From Thermocrinis jamiesonii (GTDB lineage Bacteria > Aquificota > Aquificia > Aquificales > Aquificaceae), in NCBI RefSeq assembly GCF_000702425.1, contig NZ_JNIE01000007.1, forward strand, positions 1 to 64,000: 64,000 nucleotides of DNA, written 5' to 3'. The position numbers were made by a program, and so were the translations under genes. The notes under the pieces were generated by a model. The model saw only the letters and a list, made by a program, of their open reading frames with translations, did not search any database and had not been told where the DNA came from. Numbering within the stretch: the stretch's first letter is position 1; the number at the start of each line of letters is the position of its first letter. This document shows positions 35,194-43,937 of this stretch, piece after piece.

Positions 35194-35766
35194 ATGAACA
35201 GGAAAGAGCAGATCTTAAACCTCATAGCCAAGGGCTACACCACTGTAAAATCCTTAGCGGAATATTTTAATGTCTCTTTAATGACCATATACAGAGATGT
35301 TAGGGAGTTGGAAAAGGAGGGAAAGATAATCAGAAGACATGGAGAACTCCTTTTAAAATCTGAGGAAGAGCAATCTCAGGAAACTGGAGCATGCGCTTAT
35401 TGTGGAAAGATCTTGGATAGACGTTTGGAATTTGTGTATAGACTTAAAAGTAAAGCTGTTTGTGCTTGTTGTGCCCACTGTGGGCTGTTGCTTTATAATG
35501 ACGTTCAGGATAAAGAGATTCAATCTTGTATGACACGGGATTTTATATCGGGAAACCCTATCAATTGCTTTTCCGCTTGGTATGTGGTAGGATCCTCCGC
35601 CAAGCCTTGTTGCATTCCCTCCGTTATAGCTTTTGCCGATAAAGAGGATGCAGAAAAATTCGCCAAAGGGTTTGGCGGAAAGGTTTTTGATTTTGAAACC
35701 GCTCTCCGTGCTGTAGAAGAGCTTATGAAAAGAGGACATCAAGTAGTTTGGGAGCAGATGTTATAG
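35194..35766 (+). CDS. DeoR-type HTH fused to a NosL-like metal-binding domain
   Basis: Residues 1-55 of this 190-residue protein form a DeoR-type winged helix (KEQILNLIAKGYTTVKSLAE, SLMTIYRDVRELEKEGKII). Residues 65-180 resemble the copper lipoprotein NosL but without a signal peptide: CAYCGKILDRRLEFV, CACCAHCGLLLY, MTRDFISGNPINCFSAWYVV, then AFADKEDAEKFAKGFGGKV. I infer a cytoplasmic sensor that binds copper or another thiophilic metal through its cysteines. It lies 24 bp before nuoG on the same strand, so it may regulate that transcript. Confidence 0.75.
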   Translation: MNRKEQILNLIAKGYTTVKSLAEYFNVSLMTIYRDVRELEKEGKIIRRHGELLLKSEEEQSQETGACAYCGKILDRRLEFVYRLKSKAVCACCAHCGLLLYNDVQDKEIQSCMTRDFISGNPINCFSAWYVVGSSAKPCCIPSVIAFADKEDAEKFAKGFGGKVFDFETALRAVEELMKRGHQVVWEQML

Positions 35767-35790
35767 TATTTTTTGATAAGGAGGCAAACT

Positions 35791-37686
35791 ATGACATCCA
35801 TAGTTAGCATAACTGTAGATGGAAAGAAGATAGAAGCTGAAAAGGGTAAGCCCCTTCTTCAAGCTTTGCTGGACGCAGGCATTCAAGTTCCCTACTTTTG
35901 CTACCATCCAAAGCTAAGGATAATAGGTGCCTGTAGGATGTGCATAGTTTATAACGAAAAAACTGGAAGGCTTATTACTTCTTGTAATACGCCCGTAGAA
36001 GAGGATATGGTAATATCCACCAAGCATCCTTTGGTGGTAGAAAACCAAAAGTATTTACTACAAGCCTTCATGACAAGACATCCCTTAGACTGTCCAATAT
36101 GCGACAAGGCTGGAGAATGCGACCTTCAGAACTACGGAGCTCTGTTTGGACCACAAAAGCAGATTGTGCCTGTCTCTGCCCTTGAAAAAGAAAGGCATCA
36201 ACTGGACTGGGAGAGTGATTTTCTGGAGTATTACTCAAACAGGTGCGTGGTTTGTTATAGATGCACCAGAGCGTGCGATGAGGTAGTTTCTGCAAAAGCC
36301 CTTTATGTGGAAGAGAGAGGTTTTCAGGCAAACATAGCGCCAGCGGTAAGACCTATGGACACATCTACCTGTGAGATGTGTGGGCTATGCGTCTATGTTT
36401 GTCCTGTGGGTGCCATTATCTCAAAGCCTTTTAAGTATTGGACAAGAAGCTGGCTACTCAAAAAGGGTCTAACCGCATGTAATCTTTGTTCGGTCGGCTG
36501 TCAGATCCAAGTGGAATATGGTGTGGGAGATTGGATGTCAGCAGAAAAGGTTTATAGAACAAAGCCAACAGATAGTTTAGATATATGTGCAAAGGCTTTC
36601 TTTGGATATGACGCCCTCAACCAAAACCGTCTGAAAAGTCCAGAACTCTTTGGAAAAGAAGAGTCTTATGGAAACATATCCCAGCTTATAAGCACCTATC
36701 TTAGAACAAATCAAGGAAAAACCGCAATAATTCTGTCCTCTTACCTAAGCAACGAAAGTCTTTTGGCTATCAAAGAAATAGCCCAAAGGTGCGGTGCGAT
36801 CGTAACATCAACCTTAAGCGTAAATCTCTATCCTTTCTTAGAATCCTACGGAACTTACGAACCCTTTGAGTGGGAAAAGATAAAAGAATACGATCAATTC
36901 CTTTTGATAGGAGAGGACCTAACATCCACTGCTACTGTGCTGTCTTACTACATAAAGGGCAAAGTTTATAAGATAGGCAAGGTAGAGAGGGATGTAAAGT
37001 TGAGACCAAAGGAGATTAGTTTGGATGATCTTAGCTCTTTGGAAGGTAGGGGCTTAGTGGTGGTAAATCTGGAAGGGCTTGTGGGGAACGAGGCAAGGCT
37101 TTGGGGTGAGAGGATAAGAAAGTTCAAAGAAGAAAAAGGCTGGGATGTGATGCTGGTGTGTAAGGAGGCAAATTTCTTAGGTGTTCTAAAGACTTTTTCC
37201 TCCGAAGAGATGTCCCCTATGGATCTGGTGATCGAAGAGGTAGAAAGAGGGAATATAACAAACCTTTTCATCTTTGGAGAGGACGTTTTGGACTTTTATC
37301 CCTTGGAAAGGATAGCAGGTCTTAAAGACAAAGTGGAGCACCTTGTGGTCTTTTCTCCTTTCTTTGATGGGCTTGCCTCTTATGCCTCTATTAGGATCCC
37401 GATGTTTCTTATGGGCGAAGAAGAAGGCACCTATCTTAGCCTTATGGGAGAGGTAAAGACTAAAAAGTTCTTGCCTTGGGGTGGAAGTTTAAGCCAATTT
37501 TTGATGAACCTTTCAGAGCTTTTGCCAAAAGAAAAGGTAGGCATAAAGAAATTGGAAGGAAAGACATCCATTGAAAATTCTCTCTTTAAGGCCCATCTTT
37601 ACAAAGGCAGTTGGATAAACACAAGAAGCGAGAACTTGAACAAACTTTATGCTAAGAACATTATAGAGGAGGTGAGCCATGTTTAG
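35791..37686 (+). CDS. nuoG: NADH-quinone oxidoreductase subunit G
   Basis: This 631-residue peripheral-arm subunit of complex I has an N-terminal [2Fe-2S] domain (CYHPKLRIIGACRMC), the His-containing 4Fe site (RHPLDCPICDKAGECDLQ) and two [4Fe-4S] motifs (CVVCYRCTRACDEV, CEMCGLCVYVCPVGA). A shortened molybdopterin-type domain opens with CNLCSVGCQI and carries the extra N7-type cluster. I choose the ATG at 35791, which follows AAGGAGG, over an upstream in-frame start. It is far from nuoA/B/CD/H. nuoE, nuoF and nuoI-N are not in the window. Confidence 0.93.
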   Translation: MTSIVSITVDGKKIEAEKGKPLLQALLDAGIQVPYFCYHPKLRIIGACRMCIVYNEKTGRLITSCNTPVEEDMVISTKHPLVVENQKYLLQAFMTRHPLDCPICDKAGECDLQNYGALFGPQKQIVPVSALEKERHQLDWESDFLEYYSNRCVVCYRCTRACDEVVSAKALYVEERGFQANIAPAVRPMDTSTCEMCGLCVYVCPVGAIISKPFKYWTRSWLLKKGLTACNLCSVGCQIQVEYGVGDWMSAEKVYRTKPTDSLDICAKAFFGYDALNQNRLKSPELFGKEESYGNISQLISTYLRTNQGKTAIILSSYLSNESLLAIKEIAQRCGAIVTSTLSVNLYPFLESYGTYEPFEWEKIKEYDQFLLIGEDLTSTATVLSYYIKGKVYKIGKVERDVKLRPKEISLDDLSSLEGRGLVVVNLEGLVGNEARLWGERIRKFKEEKGWDVMLVCKEANFLGVLKTFSSEEMSPMDLVIEEVERGNITNLFIFGEDVLDFYPLERIAGLKDKVEHLVVFSPFFDGLASYASIRIPMFLMGEEEGTYLSLMGEVKTKKFLPWGGSLSQFLMNLSELLPKEKVGIKKLEGKTSIENSLFKAHLYKGSWINTRSENLNKLYAKNIIEEVSHV

Positions 37687-38599
37687 GATGTTTAAGCTCT
37701 TAGTTTTGTTTTTTGCTTTAGCTTTTGCCTTTTCTCCTGAAATGAAGCTCAAGAGGGTAAAAGAAAACATATACATGGTTAGGGGTGTGGATGGGTTACC
37801 TTCCCTTGAAAACAGGGGTTTTATGTCCAACGCCTTTGCGGTTTTGACAAAAGAAGGATGGGTAGTTATTGATGCCCCTTCCACTCCTTCCCTATCAAAA
37901 GAATTCGTGGATAACTTGTGGAGAGTAAAGAAAGCACCAATTAAATACGCCATAATAACTCACTACCATCCAGATCACTGGTATGGAGCAAAAACGTACA
38001 AACAACTCGGCGCAAAGATCATCGCTCACTACAAACTTTTAGAAGAGTATAATTCTGGAGAGGCTGTCATATCCTTAGAAGGAGCAAAGCAGAGGTTTAA
38101 AGGCTTGTTTGATGATGTAGAACTTATACCACCAGATATAGTGGTAAAGGACTCTATGGAGCTAAAGGTTGGAAGTGAAGTTTTTAAATTGGTAGCCTTA
38201 GAACCGGCCCACACTAACAACGATCTTTTGGTCTACCTTCCCAAAAGCAAGGTTCTGTTCGTTGGAGACTTGGTAAGCAAGAACAGAATAGTGTTTGTGG
38301 GAGACAGGAATGCAAGTATAGGTGGTTGGCTAAGAGCTTTGGAAGTAATAAAAGGCTTTGATGCGGAGGTTATATTGGCAGGTCATAACGAACCACTGAA
38401 GAAAGACAGCATAGAAGATACCTACAGATATCTAAGTTACCTTAGGGAAAATATAAAGAGGATGAAAGAAGAAGGAAAGCCTTTGGATGATATAAAACAA
38501 GCGCTTCAGAACAATCCTTTTTCTAACTACGTCATGTACAGAGAGTTTCACAACGCCAACATTTTTGCAGTGTATAATCAGCTGGACTTAGAGGAATAA
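37679..38599 (+). CDS. Exported metallo-beta-lactamase-fold hydrolase (SoxH-like)
   Basis: This 306-residue protein has a signal peptide (FKLLVLFFALAFAFS) and the metallo-hydrolase fold. The HxHxDH motif is HYHPDHWYG near residue 100, the next ligands are in LEPAHTNNDLLV and FVGDLVSKNR, and the last His is in ILAGHNEP. The subtype resembles SoxH and the quinoprotein-relay zinc hydrolases, periplasmic enzymes of uncertain substrate. The ATG overlaps the end of nuoG by 8 bp, so it is translated with it. Confidence 0.82.
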   Translation: MFRMFKLLVLFFALAFAFSPEMKLKRVKENIYMVRGVDGLPSLENRGFMSNAFAVLTKEGWVVIDAPSTPSLSKEFVDNLWRVKKAPIKYAIITHYHPDHWYGAKTYKQLGAKIIAHYKLLEEYNSGEAVISLEGAKQRFKGLFDDVELIPPDIVVKDSMELKVGSEVFKLVALEPAHTNNDLLVYLPKSKVLFVGDLVSKNRIVFVGDRNASIGGWLRALEVIKGFDAEVILAGHNEPLKKDSIEDTYRYLSYLRENIKRMKEEGKPLDDIKQALQNNPFSNYVMYREFHNANIFAVYNQLDLEE

Positions 38600-38607
38600 A
38601 ATTAACC

Positions 38608-39714
38608 TCACACGTTAAACCTAAAGTAGATTATGTCTCCGTCTTGGACTACGTAGTCTTTACCTTCCAACCTTACAAGTCCAAGCTCCTTAGCCTTTGT
38701 CAAAGAGGGTACCTTTTTATACTCTTCGTAGTTTATGACCTCCGCCGCTATAAAACCTCTTTCCATATCCGAATGGATCTTTCCAGCTGCTTGGGGTGCT
38801 TTTGTGCCTTTTTTAACAGTCCAGGCCCTTGTTTCCTTTTCTCCAGCGGTGAAAAACGTTATCAAACCAAGCAGTTTGTATCCTTCCCTTATAAGTTTGT
38901 TTAGCCCTGGCTCTTCAAGCCCGTAAGCCCTCAAAAGCTCCAACTTATCCTTTTCTTCTAACCCGATTAGCTCTGCCTCTATCTTTGCACACATTACCAC
39001 CACAGGGGCAGATTCTTTTTGGGCATAAGCCTTCACCTGTTCAGACCAACTGTTTCCTTCCGGAAGGTCCTTTTCTCCTACGTTTGCAACATACATAGTA
39101 GGTTTTAAAGAAAGCAGAAAAAGTGTCTTTTTTGCATAATCTACGGTTTCCTCTCCAAGGTCCTTCAGATGCTTCCTTAGAGGTTCCATGCTGTCCAGTA
39201 TGGACTTTATCTTTTCTAAGTGCTCAAGCTCTTCCTTAACCTTTTTGTCCCCTAACCTTGCCATCTTTTGCACCTTTTCCAACCTTCTCTCCACTACCTC
39301 CAAGTCCTTTGCTATTAGCTCCAGGTCTATAATCTGAGCGTCCCTTATAGGATTTACTTCTCCCTCTACATGCACCACATCTGGATCTTCAAAACATCTC
39401 AGAACCTGAACTATGGCATCCACTTCCCTTATGTGTGCTAAAAATTGGTTTCCCAAGCCTTCTCCTTTACTGGCATTTCTTACCAAGCCTGCAATGTCCC
39501 AAAATTCTATGAAGGTAGGCGTGATCTTTTTAGACTTTTCTTTATGGGCTATGTGATAGAGTCTTTCGTCTGGAACCTCTACCACTCCCACGTTAGGTTC
39601 TATGGTGCAAAAGGGATAGTTGGCAGACTGAGCCTTTGCAGACTGCAACAGGGCATTAAAGAGCGTTGATTTTCCCACGTTGGGAAGTCCTACTATACCA
39701 CAGCTGAATCCCAT
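38608..39714 (-). CDS. ychF: YchF/OLA1-type P-loop ATPase
   Basis: This 368-residue protein of the Obg-related family has the P-loop GLPNVGKSTLFNAL, switch NYPFCTIEPNVG, a coiled-coil insertion (about 130-200) and a C-terminal TGS domain ending GLVRLEGKDYVVQDGDIIYF. YchF proteins prefer ATP and associate with ribosomes. It converges on the metallo-hydrolase gene with an 8-bp gap that contains no clear terminator. Confidence 0.95.
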   Translation of the reverse strand: MGFSCGIVGLPNVGKSTLFNALLQSAKAQSANYPFCTIEPNVGVVEVPDERLYHIAHKEKSKKITPTFIEFWDIAGLVRNASKGEGLGNQFLAHIREVDAIVQVLRCFEDPDVVHVEGEVNPIRDAQIIDLELIAKDLEVVERRLEKVQKMARLGDKKVKEELEHLEKIKSILDSMEPLRKHLKDLGEETVDYAKKTLFLLSLKPTMYVANVGEKDLPEGNSWSEQVKAYAQKESAPVVVMCAKIEAELIGLEEKDKLELLRAYGLEEPGLNKLIREGYKLLGLITFFTAGEKETRAWTVKKGTKAPQAAGKIHSDMERGFIAAEVINYEEYKKVPSLTKAKELGLVRLEGKDYVVQDGDIIYFRFNV

Positions 39715-39724
39715 AAGAGTTTAT

Positions 39725-40321
39725 CTATTTTACCAAAAGTCTCTTCAAAACTTCCTCTTCTTGAGGATAGGGAATGCCGAAACTCTTCATCTTCTTTATG
39801 CACTCCAAAGCGGATGGAATATCCCCCTTTCTTTCAAAAAGATACACCAAAAGCTCAAAGGAATATATCTGGGGGATCTGCCCGTTGTTTCTCTTTCTCA
39901 ATTCTTCCACATACTCTGGAAAGAGTTCCACGTCCCTTTTGGCAACTTGCTCCATCTTCTCAAAATCCCTCCGTTTTTGGTAAAGAAGCAAAAGGTCGTT
40001 TAGGATAAGATGCTCTTCGTAGGCGGTGCCTTCTTGATTCAGTGCCTGAAGATACAACCATTCTGCAGTCTCAAAATCCCTCTCTAAAAGCGCAGTCTGA
40101 GCCAAGCTACCCAAGAAAGTCCTCTTTGTATAAGCTGTCTGCACCTCTCCACTGTCAAAGTCCCTTGCCCTGTATGGGAAATTTAGACTTTTTATCGTCT
40201 TGAGAGAAAAGTAATACTTTACTTTTTTTTGCCACTTTGGTTCCAAAGACTCATACCAATCCCAAAGGTTCAAAGCCTTCAAAATTCCACCCCTTTCTCT
40301 GAAAAAACGGAAAAACTTCAT
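39725..40321 (-). CDS. TPR-like hypothetical protein, last gene of hemerythrin operon
   Basis: I do not recognise this 198-residue protein. The middle and C-terminal parts look like TPR/helical repeats (LAQTALLERDFETAEWLYLQ, LLLYQKRRDFEKMEQVAKRD, ELLVYLFERKGDIPSALECI). There is no signal or membrane segment. Its ATG overlaps the TGA of the upstream membrane protein gene (ATGA), so it is translationally coupled to that gene and probably interacts with the same system. Confidence 0.65.
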   Translation of the reverse strand: MKFFRFFRERGGILKALNLWDWYESLEPKWQKKVKYYFSLKTIKSLNFPYRARDFDSGEVQTAYTKRTFLGSLAQTALLERDFETAEWLYLQALNQEGTAYEEHLILNDLLLLYQKRRDFEKMEQVAKRDVELFPEYVEELRKRNNGQIPQIYSFELLVYLFERKGDIPSALECIKKMKSFGIPYPQEEEVLKRLLVK

Positions 40322-41481
40322 CTATTCTTAAGATATATCTTTACTCCGCCTACTATATTAAAAAACAGCACACTGGCAGTTAAAAGGTGGAAAAAGATGG
40401 GAATAAACAAAAGGTCCTTTGAAAGAAAGCCTAAGGGAAGGGAAAGGCACAAAGCTAAAAAGCTGTAAAAGGTTAGTCCTTGCCTAAGGGGTGGAAGTAT
40501 CTCAAACATCAAAGGCGCACTTTTTATACCAAAACCGCTCAGATGAAACCACACCAAGAAAGGAATAATTCTCTGCATCATGCCAACTATTATTGCACTG
40601 AAGAACAAGCCAAAGACAAGCAAAAAGGGAATAAATTTGCCTATCAGAAAGAGAGCGCAAGCCGACAGCAGAAGGATCATACCCAAAAGCCAAAATCTTG
40701 GAGTATATTCCAAAACTTTTCTCTTGCTTTTCAGAAGTAAATAAATCGTTGTTAAAGCGTAGAAGGTGTAAAGAAGAAAAATGGGAAGTCTATATATACT
40801 CCCCTCCCCAAGCTGGAACACAAGTAAAGATAAGAGCAAGAGAGGGTGAAAATACCAAGCTAAGTATTTTGGATAAGGTGGAGTTGTGTAGAAGGTTTCT
40901 ATTACCTGAAAAGAAACGCTAACGATCAAACCGCCTACCCACCCCCAAAGCATAAAGGAATGGTGAAGTTTAAAAAGTGCAGGTTCTCCAAGAAGAAGAA
41001 ATAAGTATCCAAAGAGAGCTCCTGCAAGAAGAAAGCTTAGACTAAACTTAAATCCCCTAACCGCAGGTAAAAAGCTCTTTTTTGGCAAAAGATGATACAT
41101 CATCAAGGATGAAATAAACAGAATACTTATAAGTAAGGCTGTCGCTCCGAAGTTTAAAATGTTTCTGTCTCCCTTTGAAAAACCAACCAAGAATACGAAA
41201 ACAGAAAAAAGCAAAAGTAGGTAAGAAGGGAGAGCCTTTTTTAGTGGTTCCTTTATAACCGCCCCAGCAACCACAGGAAGCATTTGAAATAGTGCGCCAA
41301 ACATCGTAATCAGAGCAAAACCAAGAAGGTGAGTATGGACCAAAAGGGGAAGGTTGAGCTCTTTTTTGAGAAAAAGATAAAGCTCAAGGAAGGATGAAAT
41401 TAGCCAAAAGATGCAAGCAGTTAGGAAATGAAGGGCAACTATTACAAAAGGTGGTGCCTGATGAACGGACAGCCCTCTCAT
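40318..41481 (-). CDS. Polytopic membrane protein resembling heme-copper oxidase subunit I / NnrS
   Basis: This protein is 387 residues with about 12 hydrophobic helices, starting at the ATG that overlaps the hemerythrin stop (ATGA); the reading frame open from 41532 would lie inside that gene. Conserved-looking histidines are in LLVHTHLLGFALITMFGALF and KLHHSFMLWGW, reminiscent of the haem-binding helices of the CcoN/NnrS superfamily. That placement is from motif style only. Its linkage to a hemerythrin suggests a role with oxygen, nitric oxide or haem. Confidence 0.6.
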   Translation of the reverse strand: MRGLSVHQAPPFVIVALHFLTACIFWLISSFLELYLFLKKELNLPLLVHTHLLGFALITMFGALFQMLPVVAGAVIKEPLKKALPSYLLLLFSVFVFLVGFSKGDRNILNFGATALLISILFISSLMMYHLLPKKSFLPAVRGFKFSLSFLLAGALFGYLFLLLGEPALFKLHHSFMLWGWVGGLIVSVSFQVIETFYTTPPYPKYLAWYFHPLLLLSLLVFQLGEGSIYRLPIFLLYTFYALTTIYLLLKSKRKVLEYTPRFWLLGMILLLSACALFLIGKFIPFLLVFGLFFSAIIVGMMQRIIPFLVWFHLSGFGIKSAPLMFEILPPLRQGLTFYSFLALCLSLPLGFLSKDLLFIPIFFHLLTASVLFFNIVGGVKIYLKNR

Positions 41482-41906
41482 ACACTTTCCATCTTCTGGA
41501 TCATTTCCGATGGATCCAAATGTTGGTCGCACATAGGATAGAGTATTTGCTCTTCCTTTAAGTTATGCTGTTGGATCAGGATCATAAAAGTGTCTCCTAC
41601 AGATAAAAACTCCTCTCTGTTTCTGTTTTTTAAAGCTCTTTCCATTCTTTCAATAAGCTCCCTTGCCTGGGCATGTTCCATACGCATTACCTGAGTTGGA
41701 CCCATCACTATGCCTGTTCTACCCTCAAACTCTGGAAAGAGCACTGCCTCTTCCCTTTCAAAGTGTTTCAGCGTTTCACTTTTGAACTCTTCGAAGGCTT
41801 TCTCTCCTTCTTCCCATTTTCCTTCCCTTATTAGCCTTTCCACTTCCGCATAGATGCTATCGCACTCCCTGTGCTCTTCCGTTAAGTATTCGGCTATGCT
41901 CAGCAT
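41478..41906 (-). CDS. Hemerythrin-domain (HHE) protein
   Basis: This 142-residue four-helix protein has likely di-iron ligands H12 (TEEHRECD), H48/E52 (KHFEREEAVLFPEFE), H79 (MRMEHAQARE) and H/E in QQHNLKEEQILYPMCD. Hemerythrins bind oxygen or, in the RIC/YtfE type, serve iron-sulfur repair after nitrosative stress. It is the first gene of a three-gene unit joined by ATGA overlaps. Confidence 0.88.
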   Translation of the reverse strand: MLSIAEYLTEEHRECDSIYAEVERLIREGKWEEGEKAFEEFKSETLKHFEREEAVLFPEFEGRTGIVMGPTQVMRMEHAQARELIERMERALKNRNREEFLSVGDTFMILIQQHNLKEEQILYPMCDQHLDPSEMIQKMESV

Positions 41907-41934
41907 GGCAAACCTCCTAAAAGTGATTACTTAC

Positions 41935-42825
41935 TTATAATTTATCACCTTTTTTTATCCTGTTTATGACTTTCTTCACTTCTTTGAAATTTTTAATACC
42001 GAACAACTCAACCACCACACGCCTCTGAAGTGCAGGGTCAAGCTCCAAAAAGGCTCTTCTTCCCTCCTTTTTAACTCTTTCAATGGCATCCATTGTTAGC
42101 TGGCATAAAAGTCTATGCTCCTCCCTTAGAATTTCCCTCATCCTAAGGAGTGTTTCTTCTAAGTTTCTATTTATCTTTTTAAGCTCTGGTATAACTCTGT
42201 GTCTTATGCGATTTCTGGCATAAGATAGATCATAGTTTGTCCTGTCTTCAACCCATTCAATACCTTCTCTTTTTGCAAAGTCTTCTATGTCTTCCTTTTT
42301 GGCAAGGTAAAGTGGTCTTACTATATAGCCTTCCTTTGGTTCAAAGCCCAAAAGACCTTCAAGGCCTGTGCCCCTTGTTAGCCAAAGAAGTATAGTTTCT
42401 GCCAGATCTCCCAGATGATGAGCGGTAGCTACAAAATCAAAGTTTTCTTCTCTTCTTATCTCTTCAAACGCCTTATATCTTTCTTCTCTTGCGCAAGCCT
42501 CAATGTTTTCTCCTTTCTCCTTAGCTATCTTTGGAACATCCACTCGTTTTATAAAAATCTCAAGGGAGAGCTTTTGAGCAAAGCTTTTAGCAAACTCTTC
42601 ATCTCTGTATGATTCCTCACCTCTTATCATATGATTTACGTGCAAAAGAGCTATCCTTTTGAGTTTAAAAAATTCTCTTAGTTTGAGCATAGCTACAGCC
42701 AAGCAGGAGGAGTCTATACCTCCGGAAAAGCCTATAAGGATTGAGCTATTCGGTGGGATAAGATTTTCTCTCCTTTGGAGTGTGATTATCTTTCTTAGGA
42801 GCTTAGAATAGCTTGTGTTCATCAT
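41935..42825 (-). CDS. tilS: tRNA(Ile)-lysidine synthase (short form)
   Basis: This enzyme attaches lysine to C34 of the CAU-anticodon tRNA-Ile using ATP. The PP-loop SGGIDSS is at residues 30-36, with the family motifs LLHVNHMIRGEES and ATAHHLGDLAETILL, and RNRIRHRVIPELKKIN. At 296 residues it lacks the long C-terminal domains of the E. coli enzyme, which matches the compact TilS known from Aquifex. It overlaps gcvT by 4 bp. Confidence 0.95.
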   Translation of the reverse strand: MMNTSYSKLLRKIITLQRRENLIPPNSSILIGFSGGIDSSCLAVAMLKLREFFKLKRIALLHVNHMIRGEESYRDEEFAKSFAQKLSLEIFIKRVDVPKIAKEKGENIEACAREERYKAFEEIRREENFDFVATAHHLGDLAETILLWLTRGTGLEGLLGFEPKEGYIVRPLYLAKKEDIEDFAKREGIEWVEDRTNYDLSYARNRIRHRVIPELKKINRNLEETLLRMREILREEHRLLCQLTMDAIERVKKEGRRAFLELDPALQRRVVVELFGIKNFKEVKKVINRIKKGDKL

Positions 42826-43841
42826 ACAAAAGGGTAACTCCTCAGTTTTGCTCTATGGAATTTCCCTCTGATTGAAATATATACTTCTTTTCCCTCCAAC
42901 CTATGCTCTATATCCACAAAGCACAGAGCTATTCCTTTTTTATTCGTAGGAGAAAAGGTTCCACTGGAGACCACCCCTATAGCCTTTCCATTGCAGTATA
43001 TTTCGTACCCCTCCCTTGGCACTCCTTTTTCCAACATCTCCAAACCAAAGAGCTTTCTTTTTACTTCCTTTTCAAGCATAGCCTTTTTTCCTATAAATTC
43101 TTTATCTTTACTTACAAACCGGTCCAAGTTTGCAGAAAACGGGGATATATCCTCAGATATTTCGTGTCCGTAAAGGGGCAATCCCGCTTCTATCCTAAGC
43201 ACATCCCTTGCACCAAGACCACAGGGCATTACCTCTTTGATAAGCTCTGCAAATATCTCCTTGCCAACATCTGTGGGAGCGTAGATCTCAAAACCATCCT
43301 CCCCGGTGTATCCTGTGCGAGACACTATCACATCCCCCAATCTAACAAAGTTGTATCTTTTTAGACCATTGACCTCAAAGAACTTTTTTATCTTAGCTTC
43401 TGCTTCCTTACCCTGAAGGGCTATTTGAACACTTTGAAAAGTCCAATCCTCCACTGGTGTATCCCAAGACGAAAGCCAATCTACGACCTTTTGCCTGTTG
43501 GCAGAATTAACGCACAAAAAATACTCATCTTCTTCAATCATGTATATAGTTACATCATCTTTTACCCCACCTTTTTCATTGATAAGCAAGTTATACTGAA
43601 CCTTTCCACTGCGGAGCTTGTCCAAGGAATTTGATGTAAGAAAGTCTAACTTTTGCTTAACTCCCTTACCCCTTACCCATATTCTTCCCATATGGGAAAC
43701 GTCAAAAACACCTGCAGAATTTCTTACCGCTAAGGATTCTTCAACTATGGAGGAGTAGTATAAGGGCATATGATAACCTGCAAATTCCGTAAATTTGGCG
43801 TTAATGCTCTTATGTATGCCATAGAACGGTGTGGTGTGCAT
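42822..43841 (-). CDS. gcvT: Aminomethyltransferase of the glycine cleavage system
   Basis: This 339-residue tetrahydrofolate-dependent T protein starts MHTTPFYGIHKSINAKFTEF and contains GVFDVSHMGRI, GYTGEDGFEIY, the folate-binding LRIEAGLPLYGHEI and a C-terminal barrel. The partner gcvPB is 20 kb away. The start has no Shine-Dalgarno, and a TATAAT (43857-43852) ends 10 nt upstream, so it is another candidate leaderless message. Confidence 0.95.
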   Translation of the reverse strand: MHTTPFYGIHKSINAKFTEFAGYHMPLYYSSIVEESLAVRNSAGVFDVSHMGRIWVRGKGVKQKLDFLTSNSLDKLRSGKVQYNLLINEKGGVKDDVTIYMIEEDEYFLCVNSANRQKVVDWLSSWDTPVEDWTFQSVQIALQGKEAEAKIKKFFEVNGLKRYNFVRLGDVIVSRTGYTGEDGFEIYAPTDVGKEIFAELIKEVMPCGLGARDVLRIEAGLPLYGHEISEDISPFSANLDRFVSKDKEFIGKKAMLEKEVKRKLFGLEMLEKGVPREGYEIYCNGKAIGVVSSGTFSPTNKKGIALCFVDIEHRLEGKEVYISIRGKFHRAKLRSYPFV

Positions 43842-43851
43842 TAAGTTATTA

Positions 43852-43857
43852 ATTATA
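43852..43857 (-). promoter_or_regulatory. -10 box of gcvT close to the start codon
   Basis: The minus strand reads TATAAT then TAATAACTTA and ATG. No glycine-riboswitch-sized leader can fit in the available space. Confidence 0.45.
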
Positions 43858-43937
43858 CCGAATACCTTAAAAATAGGTTAAAGCACAAGGCATTGAATAA
43901 GGCAAACAATAAATAATATGCTTTTAGTATCAACTTT

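Noticed and set aside
38590-38615. Bidirectional terminator between the metallo-hydrolase gene and ychF (GAGG and CCTC arms)
   Set aside because: The stem is only 4 bp with an 11-nt loop and no T-run on either strand.
43842-43937. Glycine riboswitch upstream of gcvT
   Set aside because: A TATAAT lies 10 nt before the ATG, leaving no leader to hold an aptamer, and no glycine aptamer core is visible.
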